64,000 bases of DNA from Dellaglioa algida DSM 15638 (lineage in GTDB: Bacteria > Bacillota > Bacilli > Lactobacillales > Lactobacillaceae): assembly GCF_001434695.1 (NCBI RefSeq), contig NZ_AZDI01000004.1, forward strand, positions 62,001 to 126,000, given 5' to 3'. The notes beneath the pieces were generated by a model. That model ran no database searches. It was given only the letters and a program-made list of their open reading frames with translations, and was not told the origin of the DNA. Shown here one piece after another: positions 8,478 through 17,057 of this stretch. The position numbers and the translations under genes are program-made. The number at the start of each line of letters is the position of its first letter. Positions within the stretch are counted from its first letter, which is position 1.

Positions 8478-8496
8478 TTTTATATACGCGACACAT
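8467..8496 (-). CDS. Possible 9-codon leader peptide overlapping the htrA start
   Basis: ATG at 8494-8496 lies nine bases after AAGGAGG and opens MCRVYKNVR followed by TGA. The stop lies inside the first codons of htrA in another frame. The htrA ATG itself lacks a well-placed ribosome site, and an in-frame TAA just upstream rules out a longer HtrA. A 6-bp hairpin (8488-8493 / 8498-8503) spans the leader ATG. Translational coupling or leader control of htrA is inferred. Confidence 0.45.
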   Translation of the reverse strand: MCRVYKNVR

Positions 8497-8552
8497 TTGT
8501 CGCTGCCTCCTTAAACGTAGTCTTTTTACTCTCTTAAGAATAACGATTAATT

Positions 8553-8569
8553 GTGAACTATTTATGAAC
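8553..8569. promoter_or_regulatory. Direct repeat upstream of htrA, candidate response-regulator box
   Basis: On the minus strand GTTCAT-N5-GTTCAC, an 11-bp period typical of OmpR-family response regulators. It lies about 75-90 bp upstream of the htrA start. htrA genes of other Firmicutes are controlled by such regulators (CssR, CiaR). The identity of the regulator here is unknown. Confidence 0.4.
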
Positions 8570-8591
8570 AAATTTTGAAAAAAGATTATTT

Positions 8592-9401
8592 TTATAAAAT
8601 AACTAATTTTGTTGCTTTTTCTGGGTCCGTATCAAAGACATTAAAGTCACTGCCAACCGCCAAATCATGTTCTTTCATCGTTGATTCTACAGTTAAATGA
8701 GCTAGTTCCTTCATATTGTTATCCTTACTAAGATGACCCAAAAAGATTTTTTTCGTTCGATTACCCATGACATTCATCAACGCATCAGCGCCATCTTCAT
8801 TTGAAAGATGACCTTTATCACCCAAAATACGTTGTTTTAATGACCACGGATAACCACCCATCCGTAACATCTCGATGTCATGATTACACTCAAACAAGTA
8901 CGCATCTGCATCAGAGATTGTCCCTTGAACGTTCTCTGAAACATATCCCGTATCCGTTAAAATAACGAATGACTTATTATTATGATGGAATTGGTAGAAC
9001 TGTGGCGCAGCGGCATCGTGAGAGACGCCAAAACTCTCAACGTCCAAGTCATCAAATGTGATGACTTTTCCCATATCAAATATATGTTTCTTCTCAACAG
9101 GAATTTTACCAACGGTATGGGCCATAGCATCCCACGTTAACTCATTCGCGTAAACGTTCATATCATACTTACGGGCCAGAATACCGGCAGCCTTAGCATG
9201 ATCCGTGTGCTCATGAGTCACAAGTAATGTATCGACATCATTAATATCTCGACCAATATCAGTCATTAAACTCGCTATTTTTTTACCACTTAAGCCGGCA
9301 TCTACAAGTACCTTGTGCTTCGGTGTTTCAATATAAGTGACATTTCCCGCGCTGCCACTTGCGAGAATGCTAATCTTCATGTCGTCTGTCTCTTCATTCA
9401 T
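8592..9401 (-). CDS. walJ: Metallo-beta-lactamase fold hydrolase WalJ (YycJ)
   Basis: A 269-residue metallo-beta-lactamase fold protein with the metal motif THEHTDH (about residues 61-67), a second metal ligand in ILTDTGY and a late GHLSKDNN. It starts with the conserved strand ISILASGSAGNVTYIE. The family is the last standard member of the walRKHIJ operon and has been linked to DNA mismatch repair and 5'-3' exonuclease activity in Bacillus and Streptococcus. It follows walI by 33 bases. The start at 9401 gives a seven-residue N-terminal extension; an alternative ATG lies at residue 8. Confidence 0.9.
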   Translation of the reverse strand: MNEETDDMKISILASGSAGNVTYIETPKHKVLVDAGLSGKKIASLMTDIGRDINDVDTLLVTHEHTDHAKAAGILARKYDMNVYANELTWDAMAHTVGKIPVEKKHIFDMGKVITFDDLDVESFGVSHDAAAPQFYQFHHNNKSFVILTDTGYVSENVQGTISDADAYLFECNHDIEMLRMGGYPWSLKQRILGDKGHLSNEDGADALMNVMGNRTKKIFLGHLSKDNNMKELAHLTVESTMKEHDLAVGSDFNVFDTDPEKATKLVIL

Positions 9402-9434
9402 TACTCGTCTACGCCTCTATCCTTTAATATTCAA

Positions 9435-10256
9435 TTAATTTAAAATACTATTACTGTCCTTCATGATGGCCCCAGAGAATGCGTTAACTTGTTTATACTG
9501 GATTGCGCCATTACTTGGATTCTTGATTGCCACGATCCAAACTGGAATGTAGACGCTATATTTTTTATCCAAACTCAGTAGTTCCGCATAGCCCATCTCG
9601 GACCACTTCACCTTACTTGCACTGACAAATTGATTATATTGATACAATATCAGGATTGCTTGCTGTTGGCTAATAATTGACTCATTTTCACGTAATTTTT
9701 CCGTATTCGCCATATAAGTTTGCGAGTATCCAACAACTTTATTTTCTTTAATGGTAAATTTTATTAAACCAACATCCGCATAGACCATTTTCCCATAAAC
9801 AACTTGCGAATATACGACCTCGGTATCCGTTGAAAGGCTGTCATTATAACGATAATCCGCTCCGTGTAGAATCAATTTCTTATTATCTACAATTGTTTTA
9901 TCAATCGTTTTATTCGGATTAACACCATCCAAAATACTGATTGGGGTCACAAAAACACTTGATAACGTATTATCTTTGTACGATGTCACTTGCTCCTGTA
10001 GCTGTGCTGTATCATTTTTTAACGAATCAGATGCCTTATTAGCAATATATACACCAGTACCAACTTTATTCGAAACACTACCATATTTAATATTATCTTC
10101 TCGCATCTCTTTTAGCGTTGTTCCCGTTTTTGTTGTCCCGGCTGAAGAGCTGCTAGATATTTCAATCTTCTGATTTTGACGCAGCGAGGTGAATAAAAAG
10201 ATATTCAAACCAAGAAAAACAATAATAAAAATAATCTCAATTCGTTTAAAATCCAA
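9435..10256 (-). CDS. walI: WalK regulatory membrane protein WalI (YycI)
   Basis: A 273-residue bitopic protein. A basic cytoplasmic start (MDFKRIE) is followed by one membrane helix (residues 8-24) and an extracytoplasmic domain of the YycI type (YVxxx repeats similar to PepSY folds). With WalH it contacts the membrane part of the WalK kinase and tunes its activity. It sits twelve bases after walH in the same operon and has a GGAGG ribosome site. Assignment rests on topology, position and conserved C-terminal segments such as PVWIVAIKN and VNAFSGAIM. Confidence 0.92.
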   Translation of the reverse strand: MDFKRIEIIFIIVFLGLNIFLFTSLRQNQKIEISSSSSAGTTKTGTTLKEMREDNIKYGSVSNKVGTGVYIANKASDSLKNDTAQLQEQVTSYKDNTLSSVFVTPISILDGVNPNKTIDKTIVDNKKLILHGADYRYNDSLSTDTEVVYSQVVYGKMVYADVGLIKFTIKENKVVGYSQTYMANTEKLRENESIISQQQAILILYQYNQFVSASKVKWSEMGYAELLSLDKKYSVYIPVWIVAIKNPSNGAIQYKQVNAFSGAIMKDSNSILN

Positions 10257-10268
10257 TTAATTCACCTC

Positions 10269-11588
10269 CTAGTCTATTTTTAACAACCCGGCATAGTTTT
10301 TCCATTCATTTTTGTAACGGACGTACCAAGTAGGCGATAAATCAACCACTAAATCAGAATCAGAACTTGATACCCAACGATAACCTAATTGAATATCGGA
10401 AATATCGGAATCTTTATAGCCCGCCGCAACCAAATCATTCAGTACTTTTTCTGTACTTTGTAGTGTCACGTCTGCCTTCCCAGATGGAACGGCAATTTGT
10501 AACGTTGACAATGAAAAATTAATCTTATTTCCACCATTGGATAATCGTTCCACTTCAATCGCGCCATTCTTAGTCTGATTGAAAATTGGAAATCCTTCAA
10601 TGTAACTTCTAAATACGGTTGTCATGGTGTCACTATTAAATCGATAAAAGTGAATGTTATCTAGACCAATACCCGTATTTTTGATACTATCATAACTCTG
10701 TTCTAGCGCTTTCCCACGACCGATTTTTTGTTCTTGATTTGTATCTTTATCATCTTCAAATGAAACTAAATTTGTCTCATTTTGAACAGTTAATTGTCTG
10801 TCTGAACCATCGTAATAAGTACTCGTTTTTTTACTTTCCTTAATATTAACCGTTGATCCGTTTGTTTGTCCTAGTAGTTTAGCGACATACTTACTAGCCG
10901 TTTGTTTATCCACTAAGTACCGGAAGCGCGCCACTTTAAAATCTTGATTATAGTACATAAAAATATTATTATTGTGCAATTTAAATGTAACTAGTAGTTG
11001 TGAGAACTTCCCACTTTTTAAAGCTTCATCAATCATTTTGTCTTTATTATATGATTTACTCAAAGAAATTTCGTAAACTTTTTTATCCTTGTCACTCAAG
11101 AGATAAATACTACGTTTATTATTACGAGGAATAACGATACGATCAAAAGGACGTGTTTGATAATTTTTATTTTGTTGATTAAAGACTTGATTGAACAAAC
11201 TAATCGTAATCTCATCTGAATAACTAAGCATTAACTGATTTTTTTCATTCAAAAAAGAGAGGTATTCCTTTTCATCTTTAACTGGAACCTCAACAATTGA
11301 AGTTTCTTCCCATTTACGCATTTGTTTTTGAATATTGGCAATAATATTAACTTTTTCACTATATAAAACATTTTGCTCTTGATCATCATTATAAATAATC
11401 GATGTTGGTGAATAAACCTCACTCAATTTTGCGGTTTTCGTTAAATCAGTCTGAGTTGAATTAGTCGTTCTTGTTGACTCACTTTTACCGTTCCAAGTTG
11501 GATCCGTCCAAATAACCCATGATAATCCAACACTTGTCATGATTAATAAAAATAAGACTGTTGGTAAAATAAATTTACTCAATTTCAT
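10269..11588 (-). CDS. walH: WalK regulatory membrane protein WalH (YycH)
   Basis: A 439-residue bitopic protein with one N-terminal membrane helix (about residues 7-24) and a large extracytoplasmic domain. The C-terminal region carries the conserved LGYRWVSSSDSDLVVDLSP-type segment before WYVRYKN. It is the usual partner of WalI in restraining or adjusting WalK. The start was placed at 11588 because AGGAGG lies nine bases before this ATG; the ORF is open nine codons further but without a ribosome site. It overlaps the 3' end of walK by 14 bases, so the two are translationally coupled. Confidence 0.92.
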   Translation of the reverse strand: MKLSKFILPTVLFLLIMTSVGLSWVIWTDPTWNGKSESTRTTNSTQTDLTKTAKLSEVYSPTSIIYNDDQEQNVLYSEKVNIIANIQKQMRKWEETSIVEVPVKDEKEYLSFLNEKNQLMLSYSDEITISLFNQVFNQQNKNYQTRPFDRIVIPRNNKRSIYLLSDKDKKVYEISLSKSYNKDKMIDEALKSGKFSQLLVTFKLHNNNIFMYYNQDFKVARFRYLVDKQTASKYVAKLLGQTNGSTVNIKESKKTSTYYDGSDRQLTVQNETNLVSFEDDKDTNQEQKIGRGKALEQSYDSIKNTGIGLDNIHFYRFNSDTMTTVFRSYIEGFPIFNQTKNGAIEVERLSNGGNKINFSLSTLQIAVPSGKADVTLQSTEKVLNDLVAAGYKDSDISDIQLGYRWVSSSDSDLVVDLSPTWYVRYKNEWKNYAGLLKID

Positions 11589-13434
11589 CCCACAGGTCCT
11601 CCTCATATGATTCATAAGGCAACGAGATGTAGAAGGTTGACCCTTTACCCTCTGAACTATCTAACCAAATCTTGCCCTTATGCATTTCAATCACTTCTTT
11701 GGAAATAGCTAACCCAAGTCCAGTCCCACCTTGTGCCCTTGAACGTGCCTTATCAACACGGAAAAAGCGATCAAAAATGTGGGTTAAATCTTTTTTAGGA
11801 ACACCAAGACCCTCATCAGAGATACTTAAAATAACATGTTTATGCGTCTCTAATAAACGACAGGTTATTTCCCCACCGTCTGGTGAATATTTAATCGCAT
11901 TATTCATGATATTATCAATTACTTGGACAATTTTATCGGTATCCAATTCAACCCATAAATCACGTTTAGTAAAATCACGTTTAATCGTATATTTTTTACC
12001 GGTACCATCATCCGTGTTAATCATCATGTCAAATCTGTCCAAGACGTAGCCGAATAATTCATTTAAATTAACTAATTCAAGTTCTAACTTAGACGTTCCT
12101 GAATCCATCCGTGATAAATTAAGTAAATCATTAATCATCCGCATCATACGTTCTGTCTCATTTTGCGTAACTTTTAAGAAGCCTGGCGCAACTTCTGGAT
12201 CTTTCCATGCGCCATCGTTTAATGCTTCGATATAACTCTTCATACTCGTTAATGGCGTTCTTAATTCATGCGAAACATTAGAAACAAAGCTTTCACGTTC
12301 ACGTTCAATTTTTTGTTGTTCTGTAACATCATGAAGCACACAGACCAGACCACTAATAAATCCAGATTCTCTCTGAATCAACGAGAAGTAAGCATTTAAG
12401 ATCTGTTCGTGCTCTACGTCAGATAAATCAATCATAATTTCATCCTGATTTTCTAACAAATCGCGTAACGTGTATTGGTTACGCAAGTCGAGAATGTCGA
12501 GGATTGATTTTCCAATTGAATCATCTTCATTCTGATCTAATAAAGTAGAAGCTGACTCATTCATTATAATGACATTTCCACGACGATCAGTCGCAATTAC
12601 ACCATCCGTCATATGTGATAAAACACTGTCCAAACGACGACGTTCAGCCTCAGACGATTCTTGTGCTTCCTCAACACGAACGGATAAATTATTTACTGCA
12701 TCGGCTAATTGACCCAGTTCGTCATTAGAATATACGCGGACTTTACCCGAATAATCACCACGCGAAATTCGAATCGTTTGCTTTTTCATCTCGTCAATCG
12801 GTCGCGTTATAGCCCGGGAAATAACAATCGTTATTAAAAGAACTAAAATTGCCGCAAAAAGTGAGGCGGTCACAAAGATAACGGTAATATCGTTAATATT
12901 AGAGTATAGATTTTCAAGATTGGCTTTAACGTACGTTACACCGACTGTCGTCGTGGCATTACCAGAAGTATTAACTAATGGCACAATTGAAACATAATAC
13001 CGTTTATCGTTAGATTCATCATAAATCTTTTTTTCAAATGTTTTGGGCGTATATAGTACCTGTTTAATTGTTGCATCCGTTGTTTTTTGACCAACAACGG
13101 TCTGATTATTAAAGTCACTACTCCCGCGAATGGTTCCCTTGTTATCAATGACCCGAATTTCTGTGATACTTGAATTACTGACGTCTTCCAATATCTTTTT
13201 AATATCTTTATTGCCGGCAGAAACATCCGGATTCGCTAAATCCTTGGTAATGGAATTAGTAACATAGGTTGGTAACTGCACTTGTTGCTTAAATGTGTCT
13301 AAATTCTGTTGCTCTAATTGTCTAACAAAATAAGCCCCGACAATTTCCAACGTTATTAAAATTAATAACGTAAAAATGAGGGCTATTTTAAATTGAATAG
13401 ATCTAAAAAAACGAATTTTTTGATTCATTTTCAT
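11575..13434 (-). CDS. walK: Essential cell-wall sensor histidine kinase WalK (VicK/YycG)
   Basis: A 619-residue kinase with two membrane helices (about 14-37 and 183-206) around an extracellular Cache-type domain, then HAMP (about 205-258), PAS (about 262-372), HisKA with phospho-acceptor H389 in SNVSHELRTPLT, and a HATPase domain with NNAIKYSPDGG, DEGLGVP and GTGLGLAIS. The PAS domain keeps H274, D277, H368 and E372, equivalent to the zinc ligands described in Staphylococcus aureus WalK. WalK phosphorylates WalR and governs peptidoglycan hydrolase expression. It starts 16 bases after walR and is followed by overlapping walH. Confidence 0.97.
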   Translation of the reverse strand: MKMNQKIRFFRSIQFKIALIFTLLILITLEIVGAYFVRQLEQQNLDTFKQQVQLPTYVTNSITKDLANPDVSAGNKDIKKILEDVSNSSITEIRVIDNKGTIRGSSDFNNQTVVGQKTTDATIKQVLYTPKTFEKKIYDESNDKRYYVSIVPLVNTSGNATTTVGVTYVKANLENLYSNINDITVIFVTASLFAAILVLLITIVISRAITRPIDEMKKQTIRISRGDYSGKVRVYSNDELGQLADAVNNLSVRVEEAQESSEAERRRLDSVLSHMTDGVIATDRRGNVIIMNESASTLLDQNEDDSIGKSILDILDLRNQYTLRDLLENQDEIMIDLSDVEHEQILNAYFSLIQRESGFISGLVCVLHDVTEQQKIERERESFVSNVSHELRTPLTSMKSYIEALNDGAWKDPEVAPGFLKVTQNETERMMRMINDLLNLSRMDSGTSKLELELVNLNELFGYVLDRFDMMINTDDGTGKKYTIKRDFTKRDLWVELDTDKIVQVIDNIMNNAIKYSPDGGEITCRLLETHKHVILSISDEGLGVPKKDLTHIFDRFFRVDKARSRAQGGTGLGLAISKEVIEMHKGKIWLDSSEGKGSTFYISLPYESYEEDLWDEIE

Positions 13435-13449
13435 CGTTATGCTCCTGCT

Positions 13450-14160
13450 CTATTCTAAATCTGGATTTTTCATATAATAACCGACACCACGGCGTGTTAC
13501 TAACCATTCCGGATGACTTGGATTATCTTCAACTTTTTCTCTCAAACGACGCATCGTAACATCAACCGTCCTGACGTCACCAAAATAATCGTAACCCCAT
13601 ACCGTTTGTAGTAAGTGTTCTCTAGTCATTACTTGGCCTAGATGCTGCGCTAAATAGTGTAGCAATTCAAACTCACGATGTGTTAATTCAATTTTTTCAT
13701 CATGTTTCGAAACCATGTAGGCTTCAGGATGAATCGTTAATTGACCCACTTGTATTTCACTGTTTTGTGGTTGTTCCTCTGCTTGGACATTTTCAATTGT
13801 TTTTTGTCTTCTTAAGTTGGCCTTGACCCTGGCCACTAATTCACGATTTGAAAAAGGTTTCGTGACATAATCATCAGCACCTAATTCTAGGCCCAAGACT
13901 TTATCAATTTCTCCATCTTTCGCCGTCACCATAATGATTGGCATATCGTAAGTTTTTCTAACTTGGCGAGCAACTTCTAAACCATCTACCTTGGGTAACA
14001 TTAAATCTAATAAAATTAAATCTGGTTCGACTTCTTTAACTTTTTCTAAGGCTTCTTCACCATCGTAGGCAGTATATACGTCGTATCCTTCTTTAGTTAA
14101 ATTAAATTTAACGATATCAGAAATTGGTTTCTCATCGTCGACAACTAATATTTTCTTCAT
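13450..14160 (-). CDS. walR: Response regulator WalR (VicR/YycF)
   Basis: A 236-residue OmpR-family regulator. The receiver domain has acidic D8/D9, phospho-acceptor D52 in [11 protein letters not shown] and K102-type lysine in YVTKPF. The C-terminal winged helix contains [29 protein letters not shown], nearly invariant in WalR. It binds TGTWAH-N5-TGTWAH repeats to control autolysin and wall genes. One such hydrolase gene lies in this window (53464-54843). It heads the operon walRKHIJ, and perhaps htrA. A good sigma-A promoter lies upstream at 14224-14252. Confidence 0.98.
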   Translation of the reverse strand: MKKILVVDDEKPISDIVKFNLTKEGYDVYTAYDGEEALEKVKEVEPDLILLDLMLPKVDGLEVARQVRKTYDMPIIMVTAKDGEIDKVLGLELGADDYVTKPFSNRELVARVKANLRRQKTIENVQAEEQPQNSEIQVGQLTIHPEAYMVSKHDEKIELTHREFELLHYLAQHLGQVMTREHLLQTVWGYDYFGDVRTVDVTMRRLREKVEDNPSHPEWLVTRRGVGYYMKNPDLE

Positions 14161-14223
14161 AATATGATCCTCCTTATAGGAAATCGCAAAATTAAATCCG
14201 TGTGCAACTTCTTAACCCTTCAT

Positions 14224-14252
14224 ATTATAGCCTATTCAATCGTTATTGCCAA
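14224..14252 (-). promoter_or_regulatory. walR operon promoter
   Basis: On the minus strand: TTGGCA (14247-14252), 17 bp, TATAAT (14224-14229). It lies about 64 bp upstream of walR. Confidence 0.8.
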
Positions 14253-14354
14253 ACACGGTCCTTCATCTGTTGGAAGTCTTTTTTTGAAAAGTTATTGTTT
14301 TTTCTAAAAATATATGATAATATATTTAAGTTGATGAATTATTATTAACGGTTT

Positions 14355-14427
14355 GGGTGGTTAGCTCAGTTGGTAGAGCAACGGACTCTTAATCCGTGGG
14401 TCTAGGGTTCGAGCCCCTAACCACCCA
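14355..14427 (+). tRNA. tRNA-Lys (anticodon CTT)
   Basis: A 73-nt cloverleaf. Acceptor GGGTGGT pairs with ACCACCC, the anticodon stem ACGGA/TCCGT encloses loop CTCTTAA (anticodon CTT), and the T arm is TAGGG-TTCGAGC-CCCTA. CCA is not encoded. It is head-on to replication and apparently transcribed alone, with a terminator 37 bases downstream. Confidence 0.96.
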
Positions 14428-14463
14428 TGGGTGCCAAACCCAACATATCGCAAGATATGTTGA

Positions 14464-14494
14464 AGCATCTAGCTGCGGCTAGGTGCTTTTTTTG
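14464..14494 (+). terminator. Terminator of the tRNA-Lys transcript
   Basis: A 10-bp stem (14464-14473 / 14478-14487) with one G-U pair, followed by seven T. A second 8-bp hairpin lies just before it at 14442-14461. Confidence 0.88.
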
Positions 14495-14511
14495 TACTCT
14501 TTTTTTATGAA

Positions 14512-14527
14512 TGTTTCACGTGAAACA
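14512..14527. other. parS site, perfect
   Basis: TGTTTCACGTGAAACA, intergenic, about 17 kb left of oriC, just after the tRNA-Lys terminator. Confidence 0.95.
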
Positions 14528-14616
14528 AAAGGACCGTTCAATAATTGAGGTGCCATAAAATTATCCCAATCATAATTCCTTTTTAAACCAACCTCACCTT
14601 AGATAAACGACTACTC

Positions 14617-15018
14617 TCAAACGAGTTCCGTTTCTATTCTAAATTTTTTGGCTGATATAATTAACCTGTAATCTTCATACGTTATTATTGAAATAAGATA
14701 GTTCCTATCAACATAGTCAATATGAAAGCCGTCCACTTGCCCTAATCCCTTTTTAAATAAAGGTTCGTTGGTCTCCTCATTCCTAAACGTGTTAAGATCC
14801 ATGTCATGGTTAACACCCCAAACTTCTTCAAATATTAAATTCAGGTGCTTCCCTTCAAAATCTATCATTTTAATGACTAATTTAACATTACTTTTTTTCC
14901 TGTTATCTCCCGTATTTACATACGTCATCGCACCAATGTCAGCATTTTCTAATCCGTTCCCATAATTACGATCCAACAGATCAAATGTCTGTCGATCCAG
15001 AATTTTTTTTAACTTCAT
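14617..15018 (-). CDS. Hypothetical protein, tandem paralogue A
   Basis: A 133-residue soluble protein that I do not recognise. It is a clear paralogue of the next gene upstream: both share an opening LD(R/Q)QT, AMTY-NTGD, KSN-(K/R)LVIK, L-L(I)FEE-W, MDLNT(F/Y)R, GLGQ/LGQ and a C-terminal (L/V)(I/V)SAK(K/R)FRIET. The pattern suggests alternating beta strands. No signal peptide, membrane segment or cysteine is present. The ribosome site GGGGAG supports the ATG. The pair lies between purA and the tRNA-Lys, outside the conserved core order, so it is accessory. Small tandem paralogues of this kind are often immunity or anti-toxin proteins, but nothing in the sequence proves it. Confidence 0.7.
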   Translation of the reverse strand: MKLKKILDRQTFDLLDRNYGNGLENADIGAMTYVNTGDNRKKSNVKLVIKMIDFEGKHLNLIFEEVWGVNHDMDLNTFRNEETNEPLFKKGLGQVDGFHIDYVDRNYLISIITYEDYRLIISAKKFRIETELV

Positions 15019-15035
15019 CCGAGTTTCTCCCCAAG

Positions 15036-15446
15036 TTATTTATTTTCTAAATGTCTCGTTTCTATTCTAAATCTTTTCGCCGACACAACTAATCGGTAGT
15101 CTCCCTGCATTCGTATTGTGACAGTATATTTTTGGTCACTGTAATCAACGCGAGAATCCATTATTTGTCCTAGTTTCTCTTTAAATATCGGCTTACCTGA
15201 CTCCACATATCTGTAAGTATTAAGATCCATATTGTAATTAATGCGCCAAATTTCTTCAAAGATTAAGTCGATTTTCAAATGTTCATCTTCATAATCAGTT
15301 AACTTTATAACTAATCTAATATTACTTTTTAACTCACTGTCTCCCGTATTTTCATAAGTCATCGCGTCAATATACGCATCATGTAACCCATATTCTCGAG
15401 TCAATATCTCATAAGTTTGTTGGTCTAATAATTGTTTTAAATCCAT
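15036..15446 (-). CDS. Hypothetical protein, tandem paralogue B
   Basis: A 136-residue soluble protein paralogous to the following gene (17 bases away). Conserved blocks are DQQTYEIL, DAMTYENTGD, SNIRLVIK, LIFEEIW, MDLNTYR, LGQI and VVSAKRFRIET. The start is set at 15446 because GGAGG precedes this ATG at eight bases; an upstream in-frame ATG overlaps that ribosome site. The function is unknown. The two proteins are clearly diverged, indicating an old duplication rather than a recent one. Both end in a basic C-terminal strand that might contact a partner protein. Confidence 0.7.
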   Translation of the reverse strand: MDLKQLLDQQTYEILTREYGLHDAYIDAMTYENTGDSELKSNIRLVIKLTDYEDEHLKIDLIFEEIWRINYNMDLNTYRYVESGKPIFKEKLGQIMDSRVDYSDQKYTVTIRMQGDYRLVVSAKRFRIETRHLENK

Positions 15447-15532
15447 TTTATTTTCCTCCATGAACCCCTTTTTACATCATTCATTATACTGCTAATACAG
15501 TTCAAACCATTCCAAATAGCTTTTAATATAAC

Positions 15533-15563
15533 AAAAAAGACCTAAAATTAATTTTAGGTCTTT
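15533..15563 (-). terminator. purA intrinsic terminator
   Basis: A perfect 14-bp inverted repeat (15536-15549 / 15550-15563) with a T tract on the minus strand, 22 bases after the purA stop. Confidence 0.9.
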
Positions 15564-15584
15564 CGATTACAACTTGTAATTCTC

Positions 15585-16871
15585 TTATGCCCAAACGTCG
15601 TCTAAAACATTTGTTTGATCACGATCGGGACCAACTGAGAATGTAGAAATTTTAACATCTACGATTTCTTCAATTCGTCTTACATAATTTCTGGCATTTT
15701 CAGGTAATTCGGCGAGTGTTTTCATTTGAGTAATATCTTCAGTCCAGCCAGGTAATGTTTCGTAAACTGGTTTACATTGTGATAACTCTTTAAAACTTGC
15801 TGGGTAACGATGAATAATTTCGCCATTCAATTCATATGCCGTACAAATTTTAACTTCTTTTAATCCCGTTAAAACATCAATACTGTTTAAACATAAATTA
15901 GTTAAGCCTGAGACACGTTTAGAATGATTCATAACAACACTATCAAACCATCCAATACGACGTGGACGCTTCGTTGTTACACCATATTCGTGACCAATTT
16001 CACGGATAGTATCCCCTATCTCGTCAAGCAATTCAGTTGGGAATGGGCCATCACCTACACGAGATGTATACGCCTTGCAGACACCAACGACTGTATCAAT
16101 TTGAGAAGGCCCAACACCGGCACCAGTTGTTGCACCACCGGCAATTGGGTTAGAAGATGTTACAAATGGGTATGTCCCATGATCAATATCCAACATCACA
16201 CCTTGTGCACCTTCGAATAAGACTTTTTTTCCGGCATCCAATGCATCATTAATAATCACTGATGTATCCGCCACATATTGTTTAAGACGTTGTCCGTAAG
16301 CAAAATATGTTTCAAAGATATCATCAAATTCAAGTGGTTCATGATCATACAGTTTTGTAAATTCACGATTTTTTTGTTCTAGGTTAAGTTTTAATTTGGC
16401 CGAGAATGTGTCTTTTTCCATTAAATCGGCAATTCTAATACCAACTCTGGCAGCTTTATCCATGTAAGCTGGTCCAATTCCCTTATTAGTTGTTCCAATC
16501 TTATCATCTTTCTTAGCAGCCTCTTGCAGACCGTCCAAAAGAATATGGTAAGGAAGAATAACATGTGCACGATCAGAAATTCGTAAATTATCGCCTTTAA
16601 TGCCGAGCGCTTGAAGATAATCGAGTTCTTCACACAAAGCTTTAGGATTTACGACAACCCCATTCCCAATAACGCTTAATTTATCTTGGAAAAAAATACC
16701 TGATGGAATCAAATGTAATTTGTAAGTGTTACCTTCGAATACAATTGTGTGTCCGGCATTATCGCCACCTTGGTACCGTGAAATAACATCGGCATTTTGG
16801 CTCAAGAAATCTGTAATTTTACCTTTACCTTCATCGCCCCATTGGCTACCTACTACGACTACTGATGACAT
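15585..16871 (-). CDS. purA: Adenylosuccinate synthetase
   Basis: A 428-residue enzyme that joins IMP and aspartate using GTP to form adenylosuccinate, the first committed step to AMP. The N-terminus [18 protein letters not shown] is the GTP-binding and catalytic loop (catalytic Asp in GDEGKGK). NAGHTIV holds the catalytic His. [21 protein letters not shown] and TTGAGVGP are further family signatures, and the C-terminus has the GTP-base region SVGPDRDQT. The start was set at 16871 (AGGTGG eight bases before), four codons inside the longest frame. With guaB at the other end of the window, both branches from IMP are represented. Confidence 0.97.
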   Translation of the reverse strand: MSSVVVVGSQWGDEGKGKITDFLSQNADVISRYQGGDNAGHTIVFEGNTYKLHLIPSGIFFQDKLSVIGNGVVVNPKALCEELDYLQALGIKGDNLRISDRAHVILPYHILLDGLQEAAKKDDKIGTTNKGIGPAYMDKAARVGIRIADLMEKDTFSAKLKLNLEQKNREFTKLYDHEPLEFDDIFETYFAYGQRLKQYVADTSVIINDALDAGKKVLFEGAQGVMLDIDHGTYPFVTSSNPIAGGATTGAGVGPSQIDTVVGVCKAYTSRVGDGPFPTELLDEIGDTIREIGHEYGVTTKRPRRIGWFDSVVMNHSKRVSGLTNLCLNSIDVLTGLKEVKICTAYELNGEIIHRYPASFKELSQCKPVYETLPGWTEDITQMKTLAELPENARNYVRRIEEIVDVKISTFSVGPDRDQTNVLDDVWA

Positions 16872-17026
16872 ATTTTCATCCACCTCATAATTTATATTTT
16901 AGTAATTCATAAATACAATCCTAGGACATTGTAGCAATAAAACGATTAAAATACAAGTAAAATACGAACGTTAAGTTTTTAATAAAACATTTATCGGCTA
17001 TATAACGAACTTTTATTACTTTATGC

Positions 17027-17057
17027 AAAAAAAATATCTCTTAACGAGATATTTTTT
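17027..17057 (-). terminator. dnaB intrinsic terminator
   Basis: A 12-bp inverted repeat (17029-17040 / 17046-17057) overlaps the dnaB stop codon and is followed by a T run on the minus strand. Confidence 0.85.
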
